Shown: positions 15,192-23,722, numbered from the stretch's first letter. The stretch: DNA of 32,785 bases from Minisyncoccota bacterium (GCA_021734445.1 JAIPIY010000002.1:1-32785), one strand, 5' to 3'. Numbers and translations: made by a program. Notes: a model not told the origin generated them from the letters alone.

Positions 15192-15548
15192 TTATCCAAC
15201 AAATTCAATAATTGCCATTTTGCTGGCGTCTCCTGCACGTCGAGGTAATTTCAAGATACGTGTGTATCCACCTGGTCGTTCAATAAAACGCGGAGCAATC
15301 ACGTCAACCATTTTCTTTGCATTATCTTCATTCCCACCTAAACGTGAAATAATCAATCGTCGAGATGCCAATGTCGCTTTTTTTCCATGAGTAACAATTT
15401 CTTCAATAAAAGGTCGTAATTCACGAGCTTTTGCATCAGTAGTTGTTATTCGTCCATGTTCTATTAAAGAAATTGCTAAACCACGCAAAAGCGCTGTCCG
15501 CTGACTTCGTGTTCTTCCAAATTTTCGTTTTGCTTTGTGATGATTCAT
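15192..15548 (-). CDS. rplQ: 50S ribosomal protein L17
   Basis: L17 lines the 50S near the exit tunnel. The 118 residues begin with NHHKAKRKFGRTRSQRTALL, the family N-terminus, and end with YTRILKLPRRAGDASKMAIIE, the usual C-terminus. It follows rpoA by 26 bases, the standard alpha-operon order. No Shine-Dalgarno sequence is visible. Confidence 0.97.
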   Translation of the reverse strand: MNHHKAKRKFGRTRSQRTALLRGLAISLIEHGRITTTDAKARELRPFIEEIVTHGKKATLASRRLIISRLGGNEDNAKKMVDVIAPRFIERPGGYTRILKLPRRAGDASKMAIIEFVG

Positions 15549-15574
15549 AGTACTTTCGTTAGCTTACACGATTA

Positions 15575-16546
15575 TTATTTTAAAAACAAGTCGTAATCTG
15601 CAAGCATGCTCTTAATTTCGTCTACACCTTTTGCCCCGATTCCATCAAGTTCCAACAAATCAACTTCGGTTTTTCGAACAATTCCACCGATGGTGCGGAT
15701 ACTTGCGTTAGTCAAAGCATTCAAAGTTCGTGTTGAAAGATTCAAATTATCAACACGAGTTTTCAATACATCGCTCAGATCAAGATCGTCTGTAGAAGAA
15801 GAACCTTTTTCCTCTTGCCCCTGATTCACATCAGGTTGTGGCATAGGCGGTAGTTCCTTCAAATCCAAAACGGCTTTGATTTGAGTCAACATAGTTAACA
15901 ATGATTTTTCCAAGGCTTCCTTTGGTGCAATAGAACCGTCTGTTTCAATATTCAAACGAAGTTTGTTAAAATCTGTTCGGTCTCCCACACGCATATTTTC
16001 TACTTCGTAGTTCATACGTCGGATAGGCGTAAATACTGCATCAACTGCAATACTACCGATATCAGCTTTTTCTTTGTGATGCATCTCTTTTGGAACAAAC
16101 CCCAAACCAGATTCAATCACTACTTCGATATCCAAAGAACCAGTCTTTGAGGTTATCTCTGCAATATGTTGGTCAGGTGTCATTACTTCGATTCCTGCTG
16201 GTAATTCAAATGCAGATGCATCAACCATACCAATTCCTTTTGATTTTAGACGTACAGTCTGAGGTCCATCAATGTCTAAACGGAAACGCACTTGTTTCAA
16301 ATTAAGAATAATATTAATGACATCTTCTTTTACGCCATCTAAAACAGAGAATTCATGCTGAGCACCTTCGATACGAACTAATGTAACAGCGCATCCAGAA
16401 AGAGAAGAAAGAATAATACGACGCAATGAATTACCCAGTGTATGACCATACCCTGGAGCCAATCCTTCGATTTCGTATGTTCCTGATGTCGCAGTATCCT
16501 GAACAACAGTTAATTTTGATGGAAGCACGATGTGTTGTGATGACAT
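15575..16546 (-). CDS. rpoA: RNA polymerase alpha subunit
   Basis: The alpha dimer nucleates RNA polymerase assembly, and its C-terminal domain contacts UP elements and activators. The N-terminal domain (~1-230) includes GYGHTLGNSLRRIILSSL. A flexible acidic linker (~235-262) leads to the C-terminal helix-hairpin-helix domain (LNLSTRTLNALTNASIRTIG, then LLELDGIGAKGVDEI). At 323 residues it is complete. It lies between rpsD and rplQ, as in the canonical alpha operon. Confidence 0.98.
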   Translation of the reverse strand: MSSQHIVLPSKLTVVQDTATSGTYEIEGLAPGYGHTLGNSLRRIILSSLSGCAVTLVRIEGAQHEFSVLDGVKEDVINIILNLKQVRFRLDIDGPQTVRLKSKGIGMVDASAFELPAGIEVMTPDQHIAEITSKTGSLDIEVVIESGLGFVPKEMHHKEKADIGSIAVDAVFTPIRRMNYEVENMRVGDRTDFNKLRLNIETDGSIAPKEALEKSLLTMLTQIKAVLDLKELPPMPQPDVNQGQEEKGSSSTDDLDLSDVLKTRVDNLNLSTRTLNALTNASIRTIGGIVRKTEVDLLELDGIGAKGVDEIKSMLADYDLFLK

Positions 16547-16585
16547 AACTATAAAAAGTTCCTTAAGCTCGTAATGTTTTTAAAA

Positions 16586-17197
16586 CTATCGACTATAAAA
16601 TTCGATTACTGTACCAAATTGCAATTCAGAATCTTGAAGAATCGGTCTTTCTTTCATTACAGAAGTTAAGGCAGCGGAATCAACCTGCAACCATTTTGGA
16701 GATTGATGACTATTTAATTTCTTTTCAGCATCATGGAAAACAGTTTTTGATTTGCTGGCTTCACGAACAGATATTTTATCTCCCAAGGTAATCATCTGAG
16801 AAGGAATAGTTGACTTACGTCCGTTTACGGTAATATGCCCATGAGAAACTAATTGTCGAGCCAAAGGTCGTGTGCTAGCCAATCCAGTTCGGTATACCAT
16901 ATTGTCCAGACGCATTTCTAATGAAATAAACAATTCTTCTGAAGGACTTACTCCTTTCTTTGTTTTTTCTGTAGCTCTTTTTACATAGTTAGAAAATTGT
17001 TTTTCGCTGACACCATAGGTGAATCGAACTTTTTGTTTTTCAATCAATTGACGACCATAGTCAGTCAAAGGTTTTCCTCGTTTTCCACGAACTTTTGCCT
17101 TTCGTGCTTGTGAAAGCATGAATTTTTGAGACTGCGTCTTTTCGTGGATTCCAGCACCAAGACGACGAGCTAATTTGTATTTTTTCTTCAATAACAT
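16586..17197 (-). CDS. rpsD: 30S ribosomal protein S4
   Basis: S4 starts 30S assembly by binding 16S rRNA. The N-terminal domain has KYKLARRLGAG and KRGKPLTDYGRQL; the S4 RNA-binding domain (from about residue 93) has MRLDNMVYRTGLASTRPLAR and HGHITVNGRKSTIPS. I chose the ATG at 17197 (203 residues) over an in-frame TTG at 17206. There are no cysteines, so this is the zinc-free form. Confidence 0.97.
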   Translation of the reverse strand: MLLKKKYKLARRLGAGIHEKTQSQKFMLSQARKAKVRGKRGKPLTDYGRQLIEKQKVRFTYGVSEKQFSNYVKRATEKTKKGVSPSEELFISLEMRLDNMVYRTGLASTRPLARQLVSHGHITVNGRKSTIPSQMITLGDKISVREASKSKTVFHDAEKKLNSHQSPKWLQVDSAALTSVMKERPILQDSELQFGTVIEFYSR

Positions 17198-17215
17198 AAT
17201 AAACAATTATATCTC

Positions 17216-17650
17216 TTAAACGCGACGAGCCTTCTTAGAACGTACCCCATTGTGTGGTACAGGCGTTCTATCTTGTAATACCGACAATTCAATACCTTTT
17301 GAAATAAAACCACGTACAGCTGATTCACGGCCAGATCCGATACCTTTGATGATTACATCCACTTCGGTGATTCCGATCATTTGTGCTTTTTCTCCCAATA
17401 GTTCTCCTACTTTTGCAGCAGCAAATGGTGTTCCCTTTTTAGCTCCTTTGAATCCCAAAGCTCCTGAAGATGACCAAGCCAATGTATTTCCTTGTTTATC
17501 AGCAAGAACCATTTTTGTATTATTAAAAGTTGATTCAACATGGATAACACCTGATGTAAGTTTTCTCTTGATAGCACGAGCAAGAGACCGGGCTTTCATT
17601 CCCTGATCTACACCTTGACCTTTTTGAGTTACAATACGTTTTTTTCCCAT
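17216..17650 (-). CDS. rpsK: 30S ribosomal protein S11
   Basis: S11 lies in the 30S platform next to the mRNA exit. Motifs include HVESTFNNTKMVLAD, GSGRESAVRGF and the C-terminal DRTPVPHNGVRSKKARRV. The 144 residues include an N-terminal basic extension relative to the ~129-residue E. coli protein. It follows rpsM by 18 bases. Confidence 0.97.
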   Translation of the reverse strand: MGKKRIVTQKGQGVDQGMKARSLARAIKRKLTSGVIHVESTFNNTKMVLADKQGNTLAWSSSGALGFKGAKKGTPFAAAKVGELLGEKAQMIGITEVDVIIKGIGSGRESAVRGFISKGIELSVLQDRTPVPHNGVRSKKARRV

Positions 17651-17668
17651 ACAGTGATTAATTATCTA

Positions 17669-18049
17669 TTATTTCTTATCGGCAGTTTTTCGACCAGAAC
17701 CCATCGTTACACGTTTGTTACCACGTACAGTACGAGAGTTTGTCTTTGTTCGCTGACCTCGGGCTGGTAAACTTTTTGCATGACGTGAACCTCGGTAGCT
17801 CTGGATATCTTTTAATCGTTTGATATCTTGGCTAATCTGTCTTTTAAGGTTTCCCTCAAGAGTCATTTCTTCGACCAAGGTACGTATTTTTGATTCTTGT
17901 TCGTCAGTAATATCTTTTGTTTTTGTCAAAGGTTCAACAGAAACTTGTTTCAAGATAGAACGTGAACGAGAAAGACCAACACCAAACAATGAAGTCAGAG
18001 CGTAGTCGATAGTTTTGTTTTCAGGAAGTGTAATACCAAAAAGTCGCAT
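17669..18049 (-). CDS. rpsM: 30S ribosomal protein S13
   Basis: S13 forms intersubunit bridges and contacts P-site tRNA. The helix-two-turn-helix region (ALTSLFGVGLSRSRSILK) and the C-terminal GQRTKTNSRTVRG tail are typical. At 126 residues it is about normal. It follows rpmJ by 21 bases. No Shine-Dalgarno sequence precedes the ATG. Confidence 0.97.
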   Translation of the reverse strand: MRLFGITLPENKTIDYALTSLFGVGLSRSRSILKQVSVEPLTKTKDITDEQESKIRTLVEEMTLEGNLKRQISQDIKRLKDIQSYRGSRHAKSLPARGQRTKTNSRTVRGNKRVTMGSGRKTADKK

Positions 18050-18070
18050 ATAAATAAAATATAAAAATGA

Positions 18071-18187
18071 TTAACCTTGACGAGCCTTGTTTCGAGGCAA
18101 TTTTTTATTAATACGATACAACCGTCCTTTTCTTCGGACGATTTTGTCATCTGCATTAATTTTTTTGATTGATGATCTAACTTTCAT
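18071..18187 (-). CDS. rpmJ: 50S ribosomal protein L36, cysteine-free form
   Basis: ATG at 18187 to TAA at 18071 gives 38 residues starting [20 protein letters not shown] and ending PRNKARQG, the normal L36 length and ends. The zinc-ribbon cysteines of typical L36 (CxxC near residues 11-14 and later Cys/His) are replaced: the site reads INADDK. This is therefore a zinc-independent C-minus L36. It sits in the canonical place between infA and rpsM. Confidence 0.93.
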   Translation of the reverse strand: MKVRSSIKKINADDKIVRRKGRLYRINKKLPRNKARQG

Positions 18188-18214
18188 GTTGAATAAGTAT
18201 GTAGAGAACAATTA

Positions 18215-18427
18215 TTACAATCTACGAGTAATTCTGCCCTTCCCTCCGTATGGATCTTTTAAAACTTCGACAGTGTCACCAATCAACACTTTGATTCGAT
18301 ACAATCGCATCTTACCAGCAAGATAAGAAAGAAGTAATGTACCATCCTCAAGTTGCACGCGAAAAAGCGCATTAGGAAGCGCTTCCGTTACTGTTCCGGT
18401 TACTTTTTGTGAAGTTTCATTATCCAT
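18215..18427 (-). CDS. infA: Translation initiation factor IF-1
   Basis: IF-1 occupies the 30S A site during initiation. The 70-residue OB-fold protein has GTVTEALPNALFRVQLEDG and the closing VEVLKDPYGGKGRITRR motif. It leads the operon infA-rpmJ-rpsM-rpsK-rpsD-rpoA-rplQ-rplM-rpsI, transcribed from a near-consensus promoter 15 bases upstream. Confidence 0.97.
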   Translation of the reverse strand: MDNETSQKVTGTVTEALPNALFRVQLEDGTLLLSYLAGKMRLYRIKVLIGDTVEVLKDPYGGKGRITRRL

Positions 18428-18442
18428 TTGAGAACGTATAGT

Positions 18443-18471
18443 ATCTTATCAAAAACGAATCCTATTGTCAA
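18443..18471 (-). promoter_or_regulatory. Promoter of the infA-rpsI ribosomal operon
   Basis: A perfect -35 TTGACA (18471-18466) and TAAGAT (18448-18443) are exactly 17 bases apart on the minus strand. The predicted leader is about 9 nt. It is the strongest promoter I see here, fitting for ribosomal genes. Confidence 0.8.
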
Positions 18472-18474
18472 GAA

Positions 18475-19752
18475 CTATATTTGGGGATTATTAATGATAA
18501 TATGAATTTTCTCTTTTTTAGGTAATTTCGAACGCCAAAATGGTCGAATAGACACTTCGGCTTTTATAATAGACTCCGTATTTTGAAGAGCATAGGAAAT
18601 ATCTTTTTTCTTTGTCTTTTCTATTATTTGCACTACCTCTTGTTCATCGATATCCCATACCAGATTTCCTAATCCAGAAACAACCACTGCAATAGTGTCA
18701 GATTCTAATTCACCTGGAGTAAATACATATGTCAGATCATCCAAATTCACTACACGTCCTACACCTTTTTGTTCGTCAGGCAAAGATGCATTTGCAATAG
18801 CCATACTAAATTCTTTTCGATCAATAACCGGAGCGCGCAAGACTCCCTTTTGTTTGAGCTGTAATGCTTCACCGGGAACATTAATACGTTCTATGGGTAG
18901 TATTTCAATATGAGATCCATCTTTTGTTGGCACAAAAAAATCCAATGACACCTGAGCATCAAGAGCCAACTGTAATTTTTCCCGCACCATAGTTTCTAAT
19001 TTCTTTTCAGAAAGTATAATCGTCTCTTCTGGAACAATAACGCTTTCACCCTTGAACCCACCAGTCATTTCTGTTTTTGATCGAGCATAAAAAGTTTTTT
19101 CTTTTGAAGTCCCTTTGAAGCCAGGAATAGTAAAATCAGAAAATCCAATATTGTATTCTTGCCCCGGTTGGTCAGCATATACCATAACATCCAATGATCC
19201 TGGTATTAATTTACCACCTTGCATTTTTCCACCTGGAACAGTAATGCCTGGACCTTTTGCAGTTTTGTAAATCTTTCCATCAGGAGTTTCAAACCTTGTT
19301 TCTTCTAATAATCTTTGTGAACTGGTTCCATGAGCGTTAAATATCGTAATAGTTCCTGATGCTTTTTCTTCTTGATATTCAGTTTCTGTTGCAGGAATAG
19401 AAATAGTTTCAGTTTCTTCTAATTCTATTTCATGATAGGATAATTCACCTTGTTTTTGTAAAACAATTTCCAAATTTCTCATTTCAAGATCTTGTGATCT
19501 AGGAGTCAACGCCACAACTGCAGTAGCAAAAAATGACCAACCGACAATACCAACAATAAGAAGGATCATGAAAACAAGAGTACCTTTTTTCCAAGAAGAA
19601 CCATTACCTTGTAACAAAGGCGTCTCTAATCTTTTGCTTTGTAGAGGTGTAGCTTTTTTAGTTATCTCTTTTTTTTCGGGAGTTGTTCTTGCATCGATTT
19701 TTGCACGAATTCTTTGTGATGGTTGAATATCTCGGATTAATCTTTTTGTCAT
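18475..19752 (-). CDS. Single-pass membrane protein of the CPR 'baseplate J-like' family
   Basis: The 425-residue protein has a basic, unstructured cytoplasmic N-terminus (~1-55), one membrane helix (~57-80, starting GTLVFMILLIVGIVGW) and a large beta-rich outside domain. The segment ASGTITIFNAHGTSSQRLL followed by RFETPDGKIYKT and ITVPGGKM is the pattern that makes many Patescibacteria proteins carry the label baseplate J/gp47-like. The true role is unknown; no phage tail genes are near. It follows the actin-like gene by 11 bases, so the two probably work together, perhaps as PilM with PilN in type IV pilus machines. Confidence 0.7.
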   Translation of the reverse strand: MTKRLIRDIQPSQRIRAKIDARTTPEKKEITKKATPLQSKRLETPLLQGNGSSWKKGTLVFMILLIVGIVGWSFFATAVVALTPRSQDLEMRNLEIVLQKQGELSYHEIELEETETISIPATETEYQEEKASGTITIFNAHGTSSQRLLEETRFETPDGKIYKTAKGPGITVPGGKMQGGKLIPGSLDVMVYADQPGQEYNIGFSDFTIPGFKGTSKEKTFYARSKTEMTGGFKGESVIVPEETIILSEKKLETMVREKLQLALDAQVSLDFFVPTKDGSHIEILPIERINVPGEALQLKQKGVLRAPVIDRKEFSMAIANASLPDEQKGVGRVVNLDDLTYVFTPGELESDTIAVVVSGLGNLVWDIDEQEVVQIIEKTKKKDISYALQNTESIIKAEVSIRPFWRSKLPKKEKIHIIINNPQI

Positions 19753-19763
19753 AAGGCTGTGAA

Positions 19764-20939
19764 TTATTTTTTATAGATATAATAATGGGTAAAGACTGTA
19801 TCTATCATAGCACAAGTATCACGAGAAACACCATCTTCAAATGTGCACAACGAATGCACTAACGCAGGATTAATAGGTGTAATTTTAAACTTTTTGTGTG
19901 TAAAAGTAACATGATGAAATACGTCAGTACCAAGAATGTCTTGGAACCATGCCATTGTATGTTTATTTCCAAAAAGAAACACATGATCGGGTAACAATAA
20001 TCGTTTTGCAAATAAAGAAAAAACCTGTTGTGTATTATTTTGCCAGTCCAAACGTACTTTTTCTATCATTTTATCAACACGGTCATTATGCACACCATGT
20101 AATGCATCCGTAAGATGCATGGTGAATAATTGTTGTGCTAGGGTATATGTCTTTTTTTCTGCCATCATGATTGCACGAACAACATGATTGGTGCCAATAG
20201 GAAACGAATGAGATTCCACCAGCAATCCATCACGCATAATAGAACATTCTGTAGTTTCTCCTGATACATCAACTAAGACATAATCACGATCATCTGGAAA
20301 CATGTCTCTTAATAATGTTACGTGAGTAAACAATGATGTGTGTATAATAGGTTCACGGTGAAAAAAGGTATGCATCTTTTTTTGAATCAAATCATGCACA
20401 TCTTTTGGCATAAAACTGGTAAACAAGGAAATAGAAACGTCTTTTGTTTTTTTATTCAATGGCTGAGCAGTTGCATAACCATTTAATTTTACGGAAACCG
20501 TTTTATTTTCTAATAGCATTTGATCTGATGTAATATTGAGCTCTTTTTGAATACTGGAAAGCTCTTTTGCAACCAAATCATCGGCAAATTTTTTCGAGAA
20601 CACAAATGGGGTTTTTTCTTGTACTAAAACATTCCTGGTATGTGCGGTATACCAGGGTGCACCCAAAATACATATGATATCTTTTGGAGCACCCAAATGT
20701 TGAGACTCTAAAAATCGTGCTACTTCTTCTACGGTATTGAATGTTCCTTTTACCAATTGGTCATAACTAGAATCGTCATGCAAAGGAATGGAGAAACTTT
20801 TACTAACCAAGATATGAGGACGAACTGATTCTTTGGAAGAGAATCGAACCAATGCACCAGTGACGTGAGAACTACCAATATCAAAAATAGCGATGAGTTG
20901 GTCTTTTTTCTTTCCTGATAGAAACGAGAATATATCCAT
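19764..20939 (-). CDS. Actin-like ATPase of FtsA/PilM type
   Basis: The 391-residue protein has an actin-fold phosphate-1 loop, AIFDIGSSHVTGALV (D20), and a phosphate-2 loop, VLVDVSGETTECSIM (~221-235). The order and length fit the FtsA/PilM group rather than DnaK or MreB. A C-terminal membrane-binding helix of FtsA is not evident, though the short N-terminal IFSFLSGKKK could be amphipathic. It is followed by a membrane protein with a long cytoplasmic tail, as PilM is followed by PilN. A -10 box ends 7 bases before the ATG. Confidence 0.65.
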   Translation of the reverse strand: MDIFSFLSGKKKDQLIAIFDIGSSHVTGALVRFSSKESVRPHILVSKSFSIPLHDDSSYDQLVKGTFNTVEEVARFLESQHLGAPKDIICILGAPWYTAHTRNVLVQEKTPFVFSKKFADDLVAKELSSIQKELNITSDQMLLENKTVSVKLNGYATAQPLNKKTKDVSISLFTSFMPKDVHDLIQKKMHTFFHREPIIHTSLFTHVTLLRDMFPDDRDYVLVDVSGETTECSIMRDGLLVESHSFPIGTNHVVRAIMMAEKKTYTLAQQLFTMHLTDALHGVHNDRVDKMIEKVRLDWQNNTQQVFSLFAKRLLLPDHVFLFGNKHTMAWFQDILGTDVFHHVTFTHKKFKITPINPALVHSLCTFEDGVSRDTCAMIDTVFTHYYIYKK

Positions 20940-20946
20940 ACACTAT

Positions 20947-20952
20947 AGTATA
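20947..20952 (-). promoter_or_regulatory. -10 box of the actin-like gene
   Basis: TATACT on the minus strand ends 7 bases before the ATG at 20939. It overlaps no known gene and lies in the 52-base gap after alaS. Confidence 0.4.
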
Positions 20953-20991
20953 CCATGTACACAAAAAGAGAAAAGATACAGAGAGGTTTTA

Positions 20992-22746
20992 TTATTGTAA
21001 TACAGCTTTAATGCGTCGAATTCCTGCAGATGAAGCTTCTTCTTTTTGGATTTTAAATGTTCCAAGTTCGCTAGTATTTTGTACATGAGGCCCACCACAA
21101 AATTCTTTTGAAAAAGCGTGCGCGTCTTCCCCACCAATCATATACACAGAAACAGTATCAGGATATTTTGCACCAAATTCCATTTGTGCACCAATTTGTT
21201 CTGCATCTTCGCGTTTCATTTCTTTGCGAACCACTGGCAATTTTGCTTGGATTTTTTCGTTTACTATTTTCTCAACTTCTGATTTTTCTTCATCGGTCAT
21301 TTTTCGATCAAAGACAAAGTCTATCCGAAGACGTTCTTCGGTGATATTACTACCTCGTTGTTTCACTTCGGGACCCAAGACTTGTTGCAATGCAGACAAT
21401 AGCAAATGATGAGCGGTATGAAGCTGTACTGTTTTTTCATTCGTATTTGCAAGTCCGCCTTTGAACATCCCCGCAGAAGCTGATTGAGAAAGTTTTTGGT
21501 GTTCTGACATTTTTTTATCAAAATCCACGCGATCAATGTTAATACCACGCTCTTTTGCAAGTTCTTCAGTAAGTTCAATAGGAAAACCATACGTAGTTGC
21601 AAGGATAAAAGGATCAATCCCCTTTTCGAATTCTTTTAAACCATTATGAAGTGTGTTTTGAAATTTTTCTATTTCTTTGATAAATATCTCATATTGATGC
21701 ACTGGGTTTTGCTTTAAATTGTTATATATTTTTTCATACCGACTAACAAACGTACTTTGCAATCCCATAAGTATAGAATAACCAGACTGTATTTTATTTG
21801 CTTGCACCAAAGCTCTTCGTATTAATCTTCTCAGAACATAACCCTGATCTTTATTTCCAGGAATAACACCATCCGAAATCATCAATGTTGCGGTTCTTAC
21901 ATGATCAGCAATTATTCTTGCTGGAATTACATCGAATGCATCTTTACTGTTATCTTTTATATATTCAAAAATATCTTTAAACAAATCCGTATTATATGCT
22001 GTATGTTTCCCTTGCATTACTGCCGCCAATCGTTCCAATCCTGCTCCAGTATCAACATTTTTTTGCGCTAATTTACCAATAACTTTACCTTCACGTTTTT
22101 CATATTCCATGAATACGTCATTCCAGATTTCAATAAATTTTTCTTGTTCTATTAATTGCAAAAAATCATTGTGTGAAATTTCTTTACCGACAAATTCCCC
22201 GGTCATATCATAAAACATTTCACTACACGGACCACATGGACCATTATCTCCTGGGCTCCACCAGTTATCACCAGCTGGCAATGCATAAATGCGATGTTCG
22301 GGAATACCAAGAGAGAGCCAAATATCTTTTGACTCTTGGTCATATGGAGCATTTTCGTCACCCTTGAAAATAGTTACCGCAAGTCGCGCTGGATCAAGCC
22401 CGAGACCGTGTTCTTTATCCGTTAAAAATTCATAACTCCATTTGATGGCCTCTTCTTTGAAATAGTCACCCAATGACCAATTACCCAACATTTCAAAAAA
22501 AGAAAAGTGCCGATTATCACCAATGTCATCTAAATCCCCCGTTCGTACACATTTTTGACAACTGGCTAGACGATTTCCCAATGGGTGTTTTTGCCCCATC
22601 AGATACGGCACCAGCGGTTGCATGCCAGCTGTGTTAAATAAAACCGATGGATCATTTTCTGGAACAAGTGATGCCGACGGTAAAATAGCATGTCCGCGTT
22701 TTGCGAAAAAATCTAAAAACCTTTGTCGTATTTCGTGTGATTGCAT
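20992..22746 (-). CDS. alaS: Alanyl-tRNA synthetase lacking the C-terminal domain
   Basis: The enzyme charges tRNA-Ala and hydrolyses mischarged Ser/Gly-tRNA. I start at the ATG at 22746 (584 residues), because MQSHEIRQRFLDFFAKRGH is the conserved beginning and a -10 box lies 6 bases upstream; the open frame further upstream is not alaS. The class II core has FNTAGMQPLVPY, and the editing domain shows zinc ligands HTAHH and CGGPH. The chain stops right after the editing domain (SSAGIRRIKAVLQ). The usual C-Ala/DHHA1 region that brings bacterial AlaRS to about 870 residues is absent, ending cleanly with TAA. Confidence 0.95.
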   Translation of the reverse strand: MQSHEIRQRFLDFFAKRGHAILPSASLVPENDPSVLFNTAGMQPLVPYLMGQKHPLGNRLASCQKCVRTGDLDDIGDNRHFSFFEMLGNWSLGDYFKEEAIKWSYEFLTDKEHGLGLDPARLAVTIFKGDENAPYDQESKDIWLSLGIPEHRIYALPAGDNWWSPGDNGPCGPCSEMFYDMTGEFVGKEISHNDFLQLIEQEKFIEIWNDVFMEYEKREGKVIGKLAQKNVDTGAGLERLAAVMQGKHTAYNTDLFKDIFEYIKDNSKDAFDVIPARIIADHVRTATLMISDGVIPGNKDQGYVLRRLIRRALVQANKIQSGYSILMGLQSTFVSRYEKIYNNLKQNPVHQYEIFIKEIEKFQNTLHNGLKEFEKGIDPFILATTYGFPIELTEELAKERGINIDRVDFDKKMSEHQKLSQSASAGMFKGGLANTNEKTVQLHTAHHLLLSALQQVLGPEVKQRGSNITEERLRIDFVFDRKMTDEEKSEVEKIVNEKIQAKLPVVRKEMKREDAEQIGAQMEFGAKYPDTVSVYMIGGEDAHAFSKEFCGGPHVQNTSELGTFKIQKEEASSAGIRRIKAVLQ

Positions 22747-22752
22747 GGCAAA

Positions 22753-22758
22753 ACTATA
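22753..22758 (-). promoter_or_regulatory. -10 box of alaS
   Basis: TATAGT on the minus strand ends exactly 6 bases before the alaS ATG at 22746, supporting both the short start and a leaderless mRNA. Confidence 0.45.
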
Positions 22759-22778
22759 GCAGAAATGCGGTAATAAAA

Positions 22779-22801
22779 AAAGCCTCCCGGAGGAGGTCTT
22801 T
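22779..22801 (-). terminator. Terminator after the orphan gene at 22814
   Basis: CCTCC (22783-22787) pairs with GGAGG (22792-22796) around a 4-base loop, extended by AAG/CTT past one bulged base. On the minus strand it is followed by a run of seven T. It separates the gene at 22814 from alaS. Confidence 0.65.
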
Positions 22802-22813
22802 TGAAATACTGCC

Positions 22814-23158
22814 CTATTGTTTCTTATAAGACAGAAAATTTTCAAGAAGTAATTTCTGATTCTCCCAAGGTGCAAAGCCATAACCAGAATACAAGTGACC
22901 ATCAACTCCAAGCCAAAGGTCATCGTGCGTATCAAGATGGATTGGATTTGGTAATTCTATTATATGACCGCCTTCAATCCATTCATCAATTACTTTCCGA
23001 GAAACAGCATCTGCGGTCCCGCCCATTCCATGAAAATATGGACTTACAACATCGCATGGAGAATCTTGGGTATAATAAGACAACCTACGGAAGCCAGCTG
23101 GTGGCGCAATCTCCATTAACACGTGAGTAATGTGCCTATTTGTGATATCTTGTACCAT
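22814..23158 (-). CDS. Unknown protein of 114 residues
   Basis: I recognise no family. The protein is soluble, rich in His, Asp and Pro, with motifs such as PYFHGMGGTADAVSRKVIDE and NPIHLDTHDDLWLG; the cluster of His/Asp could bind metal but nothing proves it. The ATG at 23158 is chosen over one at 23203 because a CATAAT box ends 6 bases upstream. It ends in TAG and is followed by a terminator, so it looks like a single-gene unit. Confidence 0.6.
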   Translation of the reverse strand: MVQDITNRHITHVLMEIAPPAGFRRLSYYTQDSPCDVVSPYFHGMGGTADAVSRKVIDEWIEGGHIIELPNPIHLDTHDDLWLGVDGHLYSGYGFAPWENQKLLLENFLSYKKQ

Positions 23159-23164
23159 GAGTGT

Positions 23165-23170
23165 ATTATG
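23165..23170 (-). promoter_or_regulatory. -10 box of the orphan gene at 22814
   Basis: CATAAT on the minus strand ends 6 bases before the ATG at 23158. No good -35 box is visible. Confidence 0.4.
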
Positions 23171-23237
23171 TAGATGAAACTTTGATGAGCATTCTTCTTC
23201 CACTATACAGAAAACCAGATTTGTGTCAATGAATATG

Positions 23238-23714
23238 TTAACTCTCTATATCATTCTTTTCCCCAATACGTTTTCGTAATGGTCGTTCGATAAATGAAAA
23301 AATCACTAATGTAACCAGCGCTAACACAGTTACAATGACTGCTTCTGTAAACAATCCAAATCCTGCTGCCATACCAATACTGGCTGCAACCCACAAACCT
23401 GCTGCAGTAGTTAAATTAGCAATATGATTATTTTGAAACACAATCAATCCTGTTCCCAAAAATCCAACACCAACAACTATTTGGGCCGCCACTCGAAGAG
23501 GATCAAACGTAAAACCTTCTACCCCAAGATATTGCATCGAAACCAATTGTGATGTATACACAAAAAATGCCGACGCCATAGCAACCAAACCATACGTACG
23601 CATGCCTGCTGATTTATTTGCAAATACACGTTCCAAACCTAATACCAATCCCAATACTAATGCGATACCTAATCGCATCACTGTATCCCAAATATCTAAT
23701 GTCATTATTTCCAT
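23238..23714 (-). CDS. MgtC/SapB-family membrane protein
   Basis: The 158-residue protein has four to five hydrophobic helices. The family signature is clear: GLVLGLERVFANKSAGMRTYGLV (residues ~22-44, with ER, K and GMRT) and later GVGFLGTGLIV and LTTAAGLWVAASIGMAAGFG. Related proteins occur with magnesium-transport or stress functions, and MgtC itself is a regulatory membrane protein, not a proven transporter. The long C-terminal soluble domain of MgtC is absent, as in SapB-type proteins. It has its own promoter 8 bases upstream. Confidence 0.88.
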   Translation of the reverse strand: MEIMTLDIWDTVMRLGIALVLGLVLGLERVFANKSAGMRTYGLVAMASAFFVYTSQLVSMQYLGVEGFTFDPLRVAAQIVVGVGFLGTGLIVFQNNHIANLTTAAGLWVAASIGMAAGFGLFTEAVIVTVLALVTLVIFSFIERPLRKRIGEKNDIES

Positions 23715-23722
23715 ATATACCC

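Noticed and set aside
18475-19752. Prophage baseplate gene
   Set aside because: No phage gene is nearby, the protein has a membrane helix and a basic tail, and it is tightly linked to an actin-like gene between alaS and the ribosomal operon.
22747-22935. N-terminal extension of alaS
   Set aside because: It crosses a terminator hairpin and the -10 box, and the conserved AlaRS start is at 22746.
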